64,000 nucleotides of DNA from Flaccisagitta enflata (Eukaryota > Chaetognatha > Sagittoidea > Aphragmophora). A program made the position numbers and the translations under genes. The stretch spans positions 36,208,001 to 36,272,000 of the forward strand of contig OZ231126.1 in assembly GCA_965153355.1 (NCBI GenBank), given 5' to 3'. The notes beneath the pieces are model-generated. The model was not told where the DNA came from. It saw only the letters and a list, made by a program, of their open reading frames with translations, and made no database searches. This document shows positions 1 through 13,899 of this stretch, piece by piece; position 1 is the stretch's first letter, and each line of letters begins with the position of its first letter.

Positions 1-2640
1 TAATCAACTGTCTCGCCACAATGGCCTCCACAACTCAACTGTTGCACCACCATCTCAACCTTTACTTCCACTTACTCCACCAACTCAATAGTTTCGCCAC
101 AATCTCCTCAACATTTCAGTACTTACACCACCATGCCTTTACCATGCTCAACCACCATCTCAACACTTCCTACCACCTACTCCACCGACTCAACGGTTTT
201 GCCATCGCAACACTTTCTTCCAGCCACTTAACCAACTCAACTGTTTTGCAACAATCTCTTCCACAACTCAACACTTTCACCACCATCCACAACTCAACAC
301 TTTCACCACCATCTCAACCTTCACTTCCATCTACTCCACCAATTCAACTGTTTAGCCACAATCTCCTCCACAACTCAACATTGTCACCACCATCGCAACA
401 CTTTCTTCCACCCAACGGTCTCAACCTTTACTTCCACTTACTTCACCAACTCAACTGTTTTGCCACAATCTCCTCCACAACTCAACACTTTCACCACCAT
501 CTCAACCTTCACTTCTAGCCACAATATCCTCCAAAACTCAATATTTACACCACCATCTCAACACTTACTTCCACCTACTCAACAAACTCAACTGTTTTGC
601 CACAATCTCCTCCATAACTCAACGCTAACACCACCATCTCAACTGTTTTGCCAAACTCTCCTCCGCAACTCAACGCTTTCACCACTATCTCAACGTTTAC
701 TTCTACGTATCCCAGTATCGCAACTGTTTTGCCACAATCTTCTCCACAACTTAACATTTTCACAAACACCAATTCAGCTGTTTTGCCAAAATCCTCCACA
801 ACTCAACATTTTCACCACCATTGCAACACTTACTTCCGCCTACTCCACCAACTCAATAGTTTCGCCACAATCTCCTCAACATTTCAGTACTTACACCACC
901 ATCTCAACACTTACCTCCACCTACTCAACGAACTCAACTGTTTTGCCACAATCTCCTCCATAACTCAACGCTAACGCCATCATCTCAACTGTTTTGCCAC
1001 ACTCTCCTCTGCAACTCAACGCTTTCACCACCATATCAACGTTTACTTCTACGTATTTCAGTATCGCAACTGTTTTGCCACAATCTTCTCCACAACTTAA
1101 CATTTTCACAAACATCTCAAACTCACCACCATCTTAACACTTACTTCCATCTACTACACAACAAGGCCGGATACACGGCTACCCTAGTCGCGTGCGGGTG
1201 GGCAGGAGCAGTGCTGGAGAAGGTCACGAAAATATTTGGGCAGGAGCAGTAGGCTCAAATAGCTCAAAAACGCCGAAAAAGTAAAAAGGGGACCGACCGA
1301 CCGACCAACCGACCGACCGACCGACCGACCGACCGACCGACCGACCGACCGACCGACCGATGGACCGACATAGCGGGGTGTAGGGTCGCGTAGCACGCGA
1401 CTAAAAACTGTTTCAACAAAATCTTTTCCCACTTCCACTAGCTCGACATTTTCACTACTATCTCAATTGTTTCGCAAGAATCTCTTTCCATTGCTCCACT
1501 TATTCAACACTCTCACCATCATCTCGACACTTACTTCCAACTGTATTACCAACTCACCTGTTGCTCCAAAATCTTTCAGCACTGCTCAACAAATTCAACA
1601 CATTCATCATCATCTAAGCACTAACATCAACGTATACTACCAGCTTCTCACTCAGAACAACATGTAACATCTCAACACTAATTTCTATCTTCTGTACCAA
1701 TCTGTTTCCACATGTCCTTTATTAAACACTTTCCACATCGTCACAACACTTATATCCACCTATCCCACCATCTCCAACACTTGTACCAGCATGTCAACAC
1801 TTGTTCCACCATCTCAACACTTACCTCACCAACTCAATTGTTTCACCACATAATTTTTCCATTCCGTTACTAATTCAAGAATTTCACCATCTCAAAACTT
1901 ATCTCCATCTACTCTATCAACTGTTCAACCATACCACTACGCAATTGTTTTGCCACAATTTTTTTCCACTTAAGCAGGGCCAAGGTAACGCTTTGCTATC
2001 TTTTGACTGCTATTTCACTTCCACCAAACACTCATATTACCACCTTTCAAACACTTTTACCACCTCTTACACGAGCTTTTACCACCATCTCAGCAATTAT
2101 CTTATCTACTTCGCTGACTTAACCCATCTACCATCAACTGATAAGCTGATTTCACCTTCTCTGCCAACTTTACATCTGTGCCAACATCTGTGGCATCTGT
2201 GCCATCTGTGCCAACATCTTTGTCACCTTTATCTCCTTCTCAGCACTAATTTCCATATCATCCATCGATTGAAGATATCCAACACTATCTCAAGACTCTT
2301 TACAGCTCCCACACCAACTTATACCACCATCAAAGCGTTTACTCCAACTCTCTACACTGACTCAACACTTATACCATCACCTGATCATCTTTACTGACCT
2401 GCTCTCTATTTTCACCTTCTCTGGAATTTCACCACTATCTCAACATTTTTTGCCATCTCTTACACCAACACAACAATTCTGCCATCATCGCTGGACACTC
2501 ATGTAAACCTACTTTACTCATACATTCTTCTCGGCCAACTTTTTCTCATCTATAATCATCTCAAATCAACACTAATACGCATCTAATAAAACATTCTAAT
2601 TCTCACATTCATCCCATTCAATACCAACTCACCACCAACT
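1..2640 (+). repeat. C/A/T-only minisatellite, left copy
   Basis: Degenerate tandem repeats built from CTCAACACTT, TTCACCACCATC and GCCACAATCTCC blocks, with very few G on the plus strand. The unit is the 81-bp repeat seen more cleanly at 35631-36040. It decays toward 2640. Open frames here are artefacts of a G-poor alphabet, which can form only TAA stops. A family A element interrupts it at 1162-1402, and a short family B remnant lies near 1971-2020. Confidence 0.9.
1162..1402 (+). mobile_element. Family A element (L only)
   Basis: Begins CAAGGCCGGATACACGG, followed by GTCGCGTGCGGGTGGGCAG, an (ACCG)n core at about 1289-1361, and an imperfect terminal palindrome GTCGCGTAGCACGCGAC. Copy R reads straight through the site (about 36638-36648, CTACACAAAAACTG), which gives an empty site in an A-run. 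There is no coding capacity. Confidence 0.85.
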
Positions 2641-4033
2641 AATATGGCATAACAAAACGGGGCCGCATTATTAGTTATAGTTGCATGCAGGGCGGGTCTA
2701 ATGCAGTTGTTGAGCAGAATAATGATGAAAGGGCTGCTCACATATTGGCCGTCAGGACGCAAAAAAAATAAGAATGGAAATCTTACATATCAAATTTCTG
2801 TGCCAAAAAAGCATCTTTAGCTTGCAGAGGGTTAAGATATATAATCTACCATTATAAGCCGCAATGAAGTGGTTTGAAATAAAATTGCGACCAAGCAAAT
2901 CAGTCATTATGTTTCTTCATTGGCGATACTGACTGATGAGTAGATGATACGAATGATCGACGAACTGGCCGGTTTAAAAAGGATAGGCTACAAACTTTTA
3001 ATGGCGTACACAAAAAAGCTATGGGAGGAGAGTCTAATTAATACAATTGGTAGTTATTCAGTCATTGGACAAACCAGTGTTGATGCATGCTTGGATAAAT
3101 ATTTTCCACATGTAAAGGTATTTAAATTTTATGTTTTTTTTATTATTTTGCTGGAATGGGCCAAAATAACAATAATGTACAACACTGTAAAAACAGTCAT
3201 TTTCTTTAAAAAACCAAATTTGTAGATTCTCTTATATATCCATGAGTGCAAAAGCAATATTTCAAAAACTTGATAACCATGCAGGTGGTGATTGACACTA
3301 AACGGTTGGAAAATCATTTGCTGTTTAAAATTCTTCTTTGCTGTTATTGAGATCAGTTTAGCTTGCTGATGTTTCACTTTAAGTATTTAAATCAACTGAA
3401 AATATCTTAGCATTTTATACACCAAAACTGTTTTATCCACTGACTGTAATAGCCTCAGCATTGCAAAAAAAAATTGAGAAGCTTTTTTCAGCGGACCTCC
3501 ATTGTTTCCTACTCAGAATGACGCTCCCTTTTTTCCGTCATTGCTGCTGCAGAGTTGAGTAGCGTTTTATAATTGTTTCACTGAAGAATTAGTCTGTTTT
3601 GTTTTTCAGATGATCAATGCGTCATTTTTTCCTCTTTTCATTTTTGTTCAACACCCACCATTTTCATTCGACCTGACATAAAGAATGTTGATTTCGATTT
3701 TCACAACGAATAAAAATTCATCGCTGGTTGAAACATAAAGGGCAGAAAAAGAAAGAGAAAAAGAGAGAGAGAAAAGAGAGAGAGAAAAAAAAAGAGAGAG
3801 AGAAGGGAGAATGAAAGGGACAGAAAAGTAAATGCAAGATGAGAAAAGAACATCTTCATCTCAATGGGAATAGAGGTACAACATGTGTCATATCGATGAA
3901 GATTTAGGTGAAATATTACACACACACACTATTCCGCGACTAAAAGTAACTAGTCATCTAAGGATCGCACATGGTCAGTGGTACCCGATGCCCTTCTTGG
4001 AGTGATCTGTTGAAGAGGTGGAGTGAAAGAAGT
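2641..4033. other. AT-rich stretch without a recognised gene
   Basis: Shared with copy R at about 38396-40232. It contains a purine microsatellite (GA-rich, about 3757-3805) and the empty site (CA at 3423-3424) of the 158-bp hairpin element found in R. No exon structure was recognised. Confidence 0.6.
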
Positions 4034-4449
4034 ACAGCAGCCCAAAAGGGTCAATTACCTATAAGACGCAAGGGTGAATTTCCAGATACCCTGTGAGGTT
4101 TGTTTGTGGCCTTAATGAGTTTATTCATGCAGGGCTTTGAGGGTTGATTTGATTGCTTGGAGAGCAAATATGAAGCATATAAGGCCTGACAGGGCAATTT
4201 GAAGGTTAAATCAAAGTCTTGGAACTCATATTATATGCTTAAGAGAGCAAATTTGAGACCATATTTGAGGTCAGAGCCGGAATATAAGCTCAAGAGAACT
4301 GATTTTAGACCTAAGAAGGCTGATTTTGGGCCTGAGAGGGCTGATTCAGGGTTTGCCAAATGGGGGAGGGGACAAACAAACATAGAGACAGATATCTAGA
4401 AATTCACCCCTGTGTCTTACAGGACATCCGTCCTTTGGGGCCGCTGCCC
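4034..4449. mobile_element. Family B foldback element
   Basis: Ends are inverted: CAGCAGCCCAAAAGGG at the left and CCTTTGGGGCCGCTGCCC at the right. Inside each end the motif CAAGGGTGAATTTC has its inverse, AAATTCACCCCTGTG. The interior has 20-21 bp repeats of the type GGCTGATTTTGGGCCTGAGA. The orthologous copy in R is 40233-40658. No transposase frame is present. Confidence 0.8.
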
Positions 4450-4568
4450 AAAAAACCATGTCATTACTCACCAGCGAGAACGCAAAGAATCCTGAGTTGT
4501 GTTTTTATTCCATCACAAATGCGACTATCTTGAAAGATTTGTTTCTGTATCATTCATCGTGTTTCAGG

Positions 4569-4569
4569 G

Positions 4570-4659
<90 letters not shown>
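4569..4659 (+). repeat. (TTG)n microsatellite
   Basis: About 30 perfect TTG units directly abutting the stop codon of a minus-strand candidate exon. The R counterpart at 40781-40817 has only about a dozen units. Confidence 0.95.
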
Positions 4660-4661
<2 letters not shown>

Positions 4662-4853
4662 ATTCATCGTGTAAATCGTCGTCATCACAGTCATAATAAT
4701 AGTCATCGACCCAAATTTCAGGAGATTCCACATAGGCGTCATAGAAGCAAGTACGAATGCCGCCCAACTCGAGGATCGCCATATTCCGCCACATGTCACA
4801 TTCGTCGCACATCTTGGCGGCAGTCTGAAAGGCAAACAGGAACCCACGGTAGG
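4660..4853 (-). CDS. Candidate terminal exon, unknown protein (copy L)
   Basis: On the minus strand an acceptor-like TTTTTAG is followed by a frame open for 63 full codons and then TAA at 4660-4662. Visible residues include a Cys-Asp-Glu-Cys motif, a Trp-Val-Asp-Asp-Tyr-Tyr-Tyr segment and an acidic Asp-rich tail. I do not recognise the protein. The same 194 bp occurs without change in R (40818-41011). Immediately upstream of the putative acceptor, copy L carries an extra T and a roughly 25-bp insertion that would break any continuous frame, so the open part coincides with the spliced interpretation. Upstream exons were not identified. It could also be a chance frame. Confidence 0.35.
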
Positions 4854-5033
4854 CTAAAAATTGTCATGTGCGATTGAGCAAAAGCACGACGCGAAGCGAG
4901 GAGCCCTCACAAACACCGAGAAAGCCACCTTGTCAAAAAACTGCGGTTTTCTAGTCTGTCTGTCTGCCTAGATGTGCCTAGATGTGCCTGGCTCTTTCTC
5001 CCTTTCTTCAATCCACGTATTCCTTTCTTTTCT

Positions 5034-5169
<136 letters not shown>

Positions 5170-5390
5170 TACATATTGTGTAAGCGGTTCTCCATTTGTA
5201 AGATTCGATCATTTTGTTCTCTACGGCTACGCATCTAGGCCTCTCTGAAACAGTTGGTTGGTCGATCCGTTTGCTCTCTGCATGTTTAAAAAGTGTGTGT
5301 TAAAAGCTTGCTTCATGCTTGTGAATAGGTACTAATCCTTTTTTCACGTGTTTGTTAGTTGTTTGGTTAGACAGTTGATTACAACTTTTT

Positions 5391-5567
5391 GGTCGCGTGC
5401 ACGCGACTCAACAACCCGCTCTCTCCGTCTATTAGTCCGTCCGTCCATCTGTTCGTCCGTCCGTCCGTCCGTCCGTCCATCCATCCGTCCGTCCGTCACG
5501 CTTAGCTTTTTTTCGCCGCCCCTGCACACCCGCACGCGACTAAGGTAGCCGAGTTACCGGCCTTGTT
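5391..5567 (-). mobile_element. Family A element (both copies)
   Basis: Read on the minus strand it starts AACAAGGCCGGTAACTCGGC, has the GTCGCGTGCGGGTG box and a (GGAC)n core, and ends in the palindrome GTCGCGTGCACGCGAC. The same insertion is in R at 41553-41749, so it predates the separation of the copies. Confidence 0.85.
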
Positions 5568-5790
5568 TTTTTCATATTTCTCATTCAAAAGATAATTGTT
5601 CTTGTTTGCGTTGCTATAAATGGTTCTGAATCTGTTCTAAGAAATAGTCGAACTTTATAAATGACCGATAAGATTTCGCTTGTTGGTTAAACAAGAAAAA
5701 GATAGTCCAACTGAAAGATGAACTACCCAAGTGCCATCCAGCCGGCCGCCGGCCAACAATATCCAGGAAAAAAGACTAGTAGTGGCCGAT

Positions 5791-6375
5791 ACATGAATGA
5801 ATGAATGAATGAATGAATGAATGAATGAATGAATGAATGAATGAATGAATGAATGAATGAATGAATGAATGAATGAATGAATGAACAAACGAATGAATAA
5901 ATGAATGAAGGGTTGTGTGAATAAATGGATGAGGGAATGAACAGAATGACAAAAATGAACTAAATGGCAATAAACGGCAATTAATGATCGGTTGACCGAA
6001 TGAACAGAATGATTGAATAAATGAATGAATGAATGAATGCATGAATGAATGAATGAATGAATGAATGAATGAATGAATGAATGAATGATTAACGGTTGAA
6101 TCAATGAATGGTTGAGAGAATGAATGTATGAATGAATGAATGAATGAATGAATGAATGAATGAATGAATGAATGAATGAATGAATGAATGAATGAATGAA
6201 TGAATGAACAAGTAAATGGCAATCAACGATAGTAATAAAAAGAATGAGGAGTATTTTTGAGAATGAATGAATGAATGAATGAATGAATGAATGAATGAAT
6301 GAATGAATGAATGAATGAATGAATGAATGAATGAATGAATGAATGAATGAATGAATGAAAGAATGAATGAATAAA
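5791..6375 (+). repeat. (GAAT)n tetranucleotide blocks
   Basis: Four or more blocks of perfect GAAT/ATGA repeats separated by short unique spacers. The R counterpart is 41985-42530, with different block lengths. The minus-strand Ser-Phe-Ile-His repeat frames are translations of this tract and not proteins. Confidence 0.95.
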
Positions 6376-6732
6376 TGCATGAACAAATAGATAGCAATGA
6401 ACGCTAGACATCATACATATCTTCTTTAGTAACTTAAAACCCGATCACCGACCAACCTACCGACCGGCCTAACTGCAAGCAACTTGATTCAATCAAACGA
6501 CTTACTGTAATGATCCTCAAGGACAACGAGGAAAGAGAATGCTGATTTTGACGAGAAGATCGAATCGATAAATCCTACGAACGACGAAAACCAAAAATAC
6601 ATGACGACTAAGATTAACACTAGATTTTTTCGTGCAAAACATCGTTGGCTTTAACGAGATAAATATCCGCGATAACACTATAAGAGAGGATTTGTTTGTA
6701 TGTCTTAGGGGCGGACGGTCGGTCGGTCGATC

Positions 6733-6734
<2 letters not shown>

Positions 6735-6823
<89 letters not shown>

Positions 6824-6890
6824 GTGTGTCTATCTGTGTGTGTATGTCTGTCTGTCTGTGTATGTATGTATGTGTGTGTGCGCGCGAACA
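6735..6890 (+). repeat. (TG)n microsatellite
   Basis: About 40 TG units, then mixed TGTC/TATG units. It follows a short GGTC run. The R counterpart is 42893-43090. Confidence 0.95.
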
Positions 6891-7107
6891 CGTGCGTTTG
6901 TGTCGCGTTTGTGTTTCTCTGCGGACTCATTTTTACAGAGTAAAAACATATTTGAAAAAAAAATCTTTAAATTTCTTCTTACGATAAAATGTAAGGAGGT
7001 GTTGATCCGACAAGGTCGGTCGAATGGAGTGGCGTTGGTCCATCGGTGCACAGGCTCAGTCGACCCACGGCCTAGATGCGTGCTAATTTATGAAATCTCG
7101 ATCGCAG

Positions 7108-7220
7108 CGGATCCTGAGATCTTCTTCATGCCTCAGGGCCGCGGCCGGCGCAGCGCTCGAAGCAGCAACTGGGAAAACGCAGGAAGAAAGTCGGAGTTTT
7201 GGTCCCGTCAAAACATGTTT
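7108..7220 (+). CDS. Candidate internal exon, unknown (copy L)
   Basis: GC-rich 113-bp block bounded by an acceptor-like GATCGCAG and a good donor, GTGAGT. Two of the three forward frames are open across it, so the reading frame is not determined. One reads an Arg/Ser-rich peptide ending Trp-Ser-Arg-Gln-Asn-Met-Phe. R (43324-43436) has the same signals with one substitution, Arg to Gln in that frame. No neighbouring exon was found. Confidence 0.2.
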
Positions 7221-8390
7221 GTGAGTGTTTTACGGGGTTGTAGCGTGAAAAAAACGCAAGAAACACCTTTGATAAAGACATTGACAAGTTGTTTCATGGA
7301 TTTTGACGGACACGATTTCGTAGGGAGACCAATAAAATCGTGGAAAATCCCCAAATCTTTCTGACCCTTTGTTTCGTGATTCTCGGCTTCTCTACTAGAG
7401 GGCCAGGAAAGGAGGATAGAAAATAACAGAAGGGCAATTCCCTCCACGTGTCAAAGGGAGTACTGAGCGAGAGTCGAGTGAAGCCCGGAGAAAATGTTAA
7501 TGAGGCAAGATTTCAGTAAAAAGAGAATTTGGGCGTCTTTCTTTGTTACGCGTGTTTCTCTCCCATTCTACTAGAGGGCCAGAATTTGAGAGAGTTAACA
7601 AAACGACAAATTTGAGATTTTGCCACATTTGCCACATTTTGAGATACGGTTACTAGTCGCAAACTTGAGGTCCACCCAACTCATCATGGTAGAATATATA
7701 CCATTTTACAATTTAGAAATTGCCCAGGTTTTCCCCGAGTGATCCTGGCACGCCGAGAAAGTTTTTTCTCTCTTTCAAAACGAATCCAATCATAAAATTC
7801 ATGAAACTGTGTCGAGTTTGAGTGAATAAATGCTTTTCTGTACATCTAAGGAATAGAACAAATTGTCAAGCGTGTCGATTGTTTTCCTGTTCGCCAGCAT
7901 GTTCTCATTTGAATATCAAGTGCCTTGGAGTCTTTGAGTCTTTGTGTTCCTCATAAATCTTTACAGAAATATGGCACTTGACAAATTACTTCAATGATAT
8001 TGCTAGCGAAAATAACTACCGATGGGCAGGGTAATGTCTAGAAACTATGATACATGTTCATATGTGCCTGCTGAAAAGCATCCTGATTTTAAACAGGTGA
8101 CGCAGGGTCACAATATCGACGGTTGGGGAGGGGCGTCCAACCCCCATCCACACCCCAACCCTCAGCCCTTTGCCCTTTGCGTAAGTGCCCCTGCCCAATC
8201 AGAACGAACTTGTTCATCTATCAGCTGATACTCTCTCCGCTAAACGAATATCTTCCTGTCTAAACTGCTATTAAGTTCTCAACTCCAATTGGCTGAGTCA
8301 CTATCAAAAATATCGAAGCAAACTGAAAAGTTTAAACAAGTTCTCGTTAAGAAAATTGAAGCGAATTTTAGCCGCGTACGTGTGGGTTGG

Positions 8391-8392
<2 letters not shown>
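7221..8392. other. No recognised feature
   Basis: Unique-looking sequence shared almost unchanged with R (43437-44601). The phrase CTACTAGAGGGCCAG occurs twice (about 7391 and 7567). No supported gene. Confidence 0.5.
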
Positions 8393-8461
<69 letters not shown>

Positions 8462-8462
8462 C

Positions 8463-8523
<61 letters not shown>

Positions 8524-8600
8524 CCACCAACAACAACAACAAAAACAGTAACAACAACAACCGTAACAACAACCGTAACAACAACCGTAACAACAACCGT

Positions 8601-8674
<74 letters not shown>

Positions 8675-8692
8675 AAACAGCAACGACGACGG
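8393..8692 (+). repeat. (CA)n then (CAA)n compound microsatellite
   Basis: A CA run to about 8461, then CAA units interrupted by a five-unit (CCGTAACAA) block, then CAA again. The R counterpart is 44601-44997, where CA is more than twice as long. Confidence 0.95.
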
Positions 8693-8804
8693 ATAGACAG
8701 ACAAACCGAATGACTGACCGAAGATTGTACTGACAGACAGACAAACAGATCTAAACTAACAAAAACAAAAATATTGTTTCTATAAGTATAAGCTATTTTG
8801 ATTA

Positions 8805-9714
<910 letters not shown>

Positions 9715-9881
9715 TTACAACGAGATATCAACATGGCGTGTGGTTGGGATGGAAATCTGACCGTAGTGCGATTGCAATGCGTGTGCAGAGATCCATTTGT
9801 GCCCCACAAAAGATGCTCTTCATTTCACACAGAGTCAGAGAGTCTCTCTCTTTCTTTACTCGGTTTTATTCAATCTTTCAG

Positions 9882-10013
9882 CCGACAAATGACGACGACG
9901 ACGAGGAACTAAGAGTCTTCTTTGATTTCTCCCGGGCCCTCGTCCTCAGATCATCATTTTCACTTTTCCTCTTCACTTGCTTAGAAATCTCCACGCTGCC
10001 AATTCCAGATTAA
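9882..10013 (+). CDS. Candidate terminal exon, unknown (copy L)
   Basis: A strong polypyrimidine tract and TTTCAG precede a 43-codon frame ending TAA. It has an acidic start (Thr-Asn-Asp-Asp-Asp-Asp-Glu-Glu) followed by a hydrophobic Phe/Leu-rich segment. R (45286-45414) differs by exactly one codon and a conservative Asp/Glu change, so the frame is kept. An alternative upstream frame starting at ATG 9733 runs into the same region but is not supported by a donor site. The product is unknown. Confidence 0.25.
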   Translation, partial: PTNDDDDEELRVFFDFSRALVLRSSFSLFLFTCLEISTLPIPD

Positions 10014-10611
10014 TCGTCCGGATGCCTGACTGTCATTATCTTCGATGAGATTTCTTGAATTGACTGACTGTCATTTTTGCTGTCATCTTGTAATGATTGA
10101 CTGTCGTTAGCTTCGATGAGCTCAATTGACCAACTGTCATTATGATGACAGACTTTTCCCTACTTGATGAGGGCAAACGTCCGTCCGTCCGTCAATTTTT
10201 ATCTATTTTGACGTGCCTTACTGCCTCTCTATCGTTCTTTTGATGAGTTCCGATGCCTGTCGTTACTCTCTTGGTGTATGGTCCTGAATGTCTCATTATC
10301 GTAATAACGGCGTTGCTTGATTATTCTGACCATTCTCCATTATATATCTGCGCTATCATATATATGCATAAAAACGATCATCAGTTTTCATCACATATAT
10401 CATCACGGCATCATCACAAAAATTTCAATACTGTATATCATTATCTTTCCTACATTCAAATGTCCGTCCAGACTGGCAGTTTTCCTTCAAGGTCAGTTTG
10501 TAAAAAAGGTAACCGGAAAAAGTCCTTTCCTTCAGTTCACGAAAAATCTAATGGATCCATCACTCAAGATTCTCTGTGGAACTGACTCAAAAAGGGAGCT
10601 TGTACTATGTA
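10014..10611. other. No recognised gene; short GACTGTCATT repeats
   Basis: Contains three spaced copies of a TGACTGTCATT / CTTCGATGAG motif between about 10027 and 10145 and a short CCGT run. Shared with R. Confidence 0.5.
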
Positions 10612-11257
10612 CCGGGTGGTCAAAAAAAAAGTGACCAAGCTAGAATTTTCTCCAATAGGTTTTGATTTTTTTTTATAAGTTTATATTTCAAAAATAAAGT
10701 ATAGTGTACAAAAAAAATAATTTTATTTTTGATTTTTTCAAACAAATTACCATATAAGTGTAAAAAAGTAAAATGTTTGCATAGATCAGTAATAACATAA
10801 ATATCAGCTAATTTGAAAAAACACATACCTTAACTAGGTCATGTCTGATATAAACACAATTAATTGTAAGTCTCCAAGCTTTGGTTAAAGAGATTTGAAT
10901 AGAAAACAAAAGAATGTTTTTAAGAAGTACCTTTTTTTTTTTGTATGCATGTATTTTTAAGATTTTTCTTTGATTTTTTTCAAGGTTTCGAGTCATCTTT
11001 AACTATAAATAGTGAATCTATAAAAAATTTTTAGTTTTCATACGAAAAAATTTTTCAAAAAATCAAAGCGGTCCAACATTAAATTGAGTCAATTGTAAAT
11101 AGCTCCAAATATAAAAAAGATATAAAGAGATTACAATAATGAAAAAAATTCTCCTGCACCATATCTTTTTAGCAAAAAAAAGGAATTTTTTTCATAAACA
11201 TTTTTTTATAAAAGATATGAGTAAACAAAAAAAAACACTTTTTTTTTGACCACCCGT
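10612..11257. mobile_element. 646-bp TA-flanked MITE (L only)
   Basis: Terminal inverted repeats CCGGGTGGTCAAAAAAAAAG and, at the other end, the inverse of ACGGGTGGTCAAAAAAAAAG. Target TA duplicated at 10610-10611 and 11258-11259. R has a single TA at 46008-46009 and otherwise identical flanks. The interior is AT-rich with no transposase. The TA target duplication points to Tc1/mariner-type mobilisation. Confidence 0.92.
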
Positions 11258-12003
<746 letters not shown>

Positions 12004-12195
12004 TCCATTCTCCTTCTCCATCCTTGCCATGCTTTTTTCCTCCTTTTTTTCGCTTTTCTAAGTACAAAAGTTCGGCGAGATCAAAAGGTCGGCAAGCGTG
12101 AGCAAGATTTTCCAGTCCGACACAAAAAAAAATGGCCATCCATCGACTAGGGGCAGGGCTGCGCGGGCCGCAAGCTGTACTGTGCGCGAGCGAAG

Positions 12196-12197
<2 letters not shown>

Positions 12198-12258
<61 letters not shown>

Positions 12259-12356
12259 GAGACAGACAATTAATATCAAAGAGACAGATATAGAATTACA
12301 GATGATTACATGGATGATCAGATAGATAATCAGATAGATAATTAGATAGATAGATT

Positions 12357-12443
<87 letters not shown>

Positions 12444-12645
12444 TAATAGATAGATATATAACGTTAGACAATTTTGTAAATAGATCAATATAAAAGCATA
12501 ACAGATGCAGATAGAAGGTCGGAAGGACTAACTGAAACATAGATTGAAATAGACAAAGACAGATAATACAAGAAAAAGAGTGACATATGGAAATGCAGAC
12601 AGTAAGAAGGAAGAGGGACAGATAGACAGACAGACAGACAGACAA
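12198..12645 (+). repeat. (GA)n, (GATA)n and (GACA)n microsatellites
   Basis: A GA run at 12198-12255, GATA units at about 12355-12445, and a short GACA run near 12620. In R the GACA block is greatly expanded (about 47410-47553) and the GA block is replaced by GACAGA units. Confidence 0.9.
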
Positions 12646-12689
12646 ATCTACAGTAAAAAGCGAGATGGGGAGAGACATTCAAAGAGAGA

Positions 12690-12905
12690 CTCTAGAAGCC
12701 AAATGGAAATGAGGCCCGTATAACCGAAGGCCGCGACGAATGAATGCGAATATATCAGAGGCTTTTATATAGTGTGTTGCTTGCGCGTGCGACTGACTCA
12801 GACGTGATTCAATTCGCGTGATTTGTGAAAATGAAAGAAAATATCCGCGAGACGGCTCAACGGCCGAGAACGTGCTCATGTACGATCAAGATGCTGACAG
12901 TATAT
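12690..12905 (+). promoter_or_regulatory. Invariant block with TATA-like motif and short ORF (copy L)
   Basis: This roughly 215-bp block is identical in R (47598-47813) although the sequences on both sides differ. It contains TTTTATATAG (12763-12772), followed about 60 bp later by an ATG (12831) opening a basic, Arg/Thr/Cys-containing frame. That frame reaches a possible donor (ACA/GTATAT) at about 12897. Beyond this point L and R are frame-shifted relative to each other. A promoter with a first exon is one reading, and plain shared sequence is the other. Confidence 0.25.
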
Positions 12906-12910
12906 CTCGT

Positions 12911-13899
12911 TTCCTGTTTCCTTCTTTATTTCTTCATCCCCCTTTTACACTCACCACCTCACAGTCAATCCTTGCCACTTATTTCACCTCTCCATTTTCC
13001 ATCCCTCCCCTCCCTACCCACTAGTGGGCGACTTCTCCTCCTTCGCAAATTTCCTTCTTTCCTTAACACCGTGTTCTCTTCGTGCTTAGTCCCTCTGTCT
13101 GTTATGATTTCCTGTTGTAATCAATGAAATAAATCCTTTCAATCTCACCATACTAATTACTAAATGTCCTTTTTCCTACCCACTTCCCCATCGAGTTTTT
13201 TTTTTTTTTTAATTGAGCGACACTTTTTGCTTCTCATAATCACAAATCCCTCTTTCTTCAACTTTTCTTTTTTTTCCTTTGTTGTTGTTCTTTATTACTC
13301 TTTATTGTTCTTTGTTGTTCTGACTTAATCCTGATGCTTTCCTCTCGTCTCTCCTCTTTCTTTTTCTAGTTTTTCCTTGCTCTTTTTCCCCCTCCTTTTC
13401 CTCGTTACTTCATGTGTCTATCACCAGACCCCTCCGAGCTTTTGCCCTTCCCATACTCGGCATGTGTGATCAACGGATTGTAAAGAACATAAAATAAGTC
13501 GGGAGTGAACGATTGCGGGAGTCAAGTTGCTTTCCCCTAACCTCTACCTTTCCACGGTCTTGTCGTCATATTGAGTCATTGACATCGCACCTGAGATTAA
13601 ATGGCATTGTTCATGAAACTGTTCAGTGTTCATAAAATGGTAGTGTTTGTGTAACTGTTCCTATATATTCAAGTGCGTGAAGTTTACTGATGAGGGCCGC
13701 ATAGGCGACAGTAATGGCGTAGGGGTGTGTCAGATGCCGTGGATCAGGCGTGGATCTGGATGTAAACAATAATTACCATGTACTTTTAAGTGGATAGAAT
13801 GACGCACGCTGACGCAATTATAAAAACATGTGTCACGTGATTGCCTGAAATGCGCGAGACCTAGCAATAGAAAGACAGACATACATACTTACATACATA
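12911..13899. other. No recognised gene
   Basis: Pyrimidine-rich then mixed sequence. It contains the empty TA site (13177-13178) of the 760-bp MITE found in R and a T-run (about 13196-13210) at which R carries a family A element. It also keeps a roughly 45-bp relic of the 2.1-kb segment present in R. Confidence 0.6.

Noticed and set aside
1289-1361. Evenly repeated ACCG units as a CRISPR-like or regulatory array
   Set aside because: Simple tetranucleotide run without spacers, found as the variable core of family A.
5655-6386. Minus-strand Ser-Phe-Ile-His repeat protein
   Set aside because: Translation of the (GAAT)n tract; block lengths change freely between L and R.
7208-7447. Minus-strand frame with a hydrophobic N-terminus resembling a signal peptide
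   Set aside because: It begins with GTG, not ATG; no upstream ATG or splice acceptor supports it.
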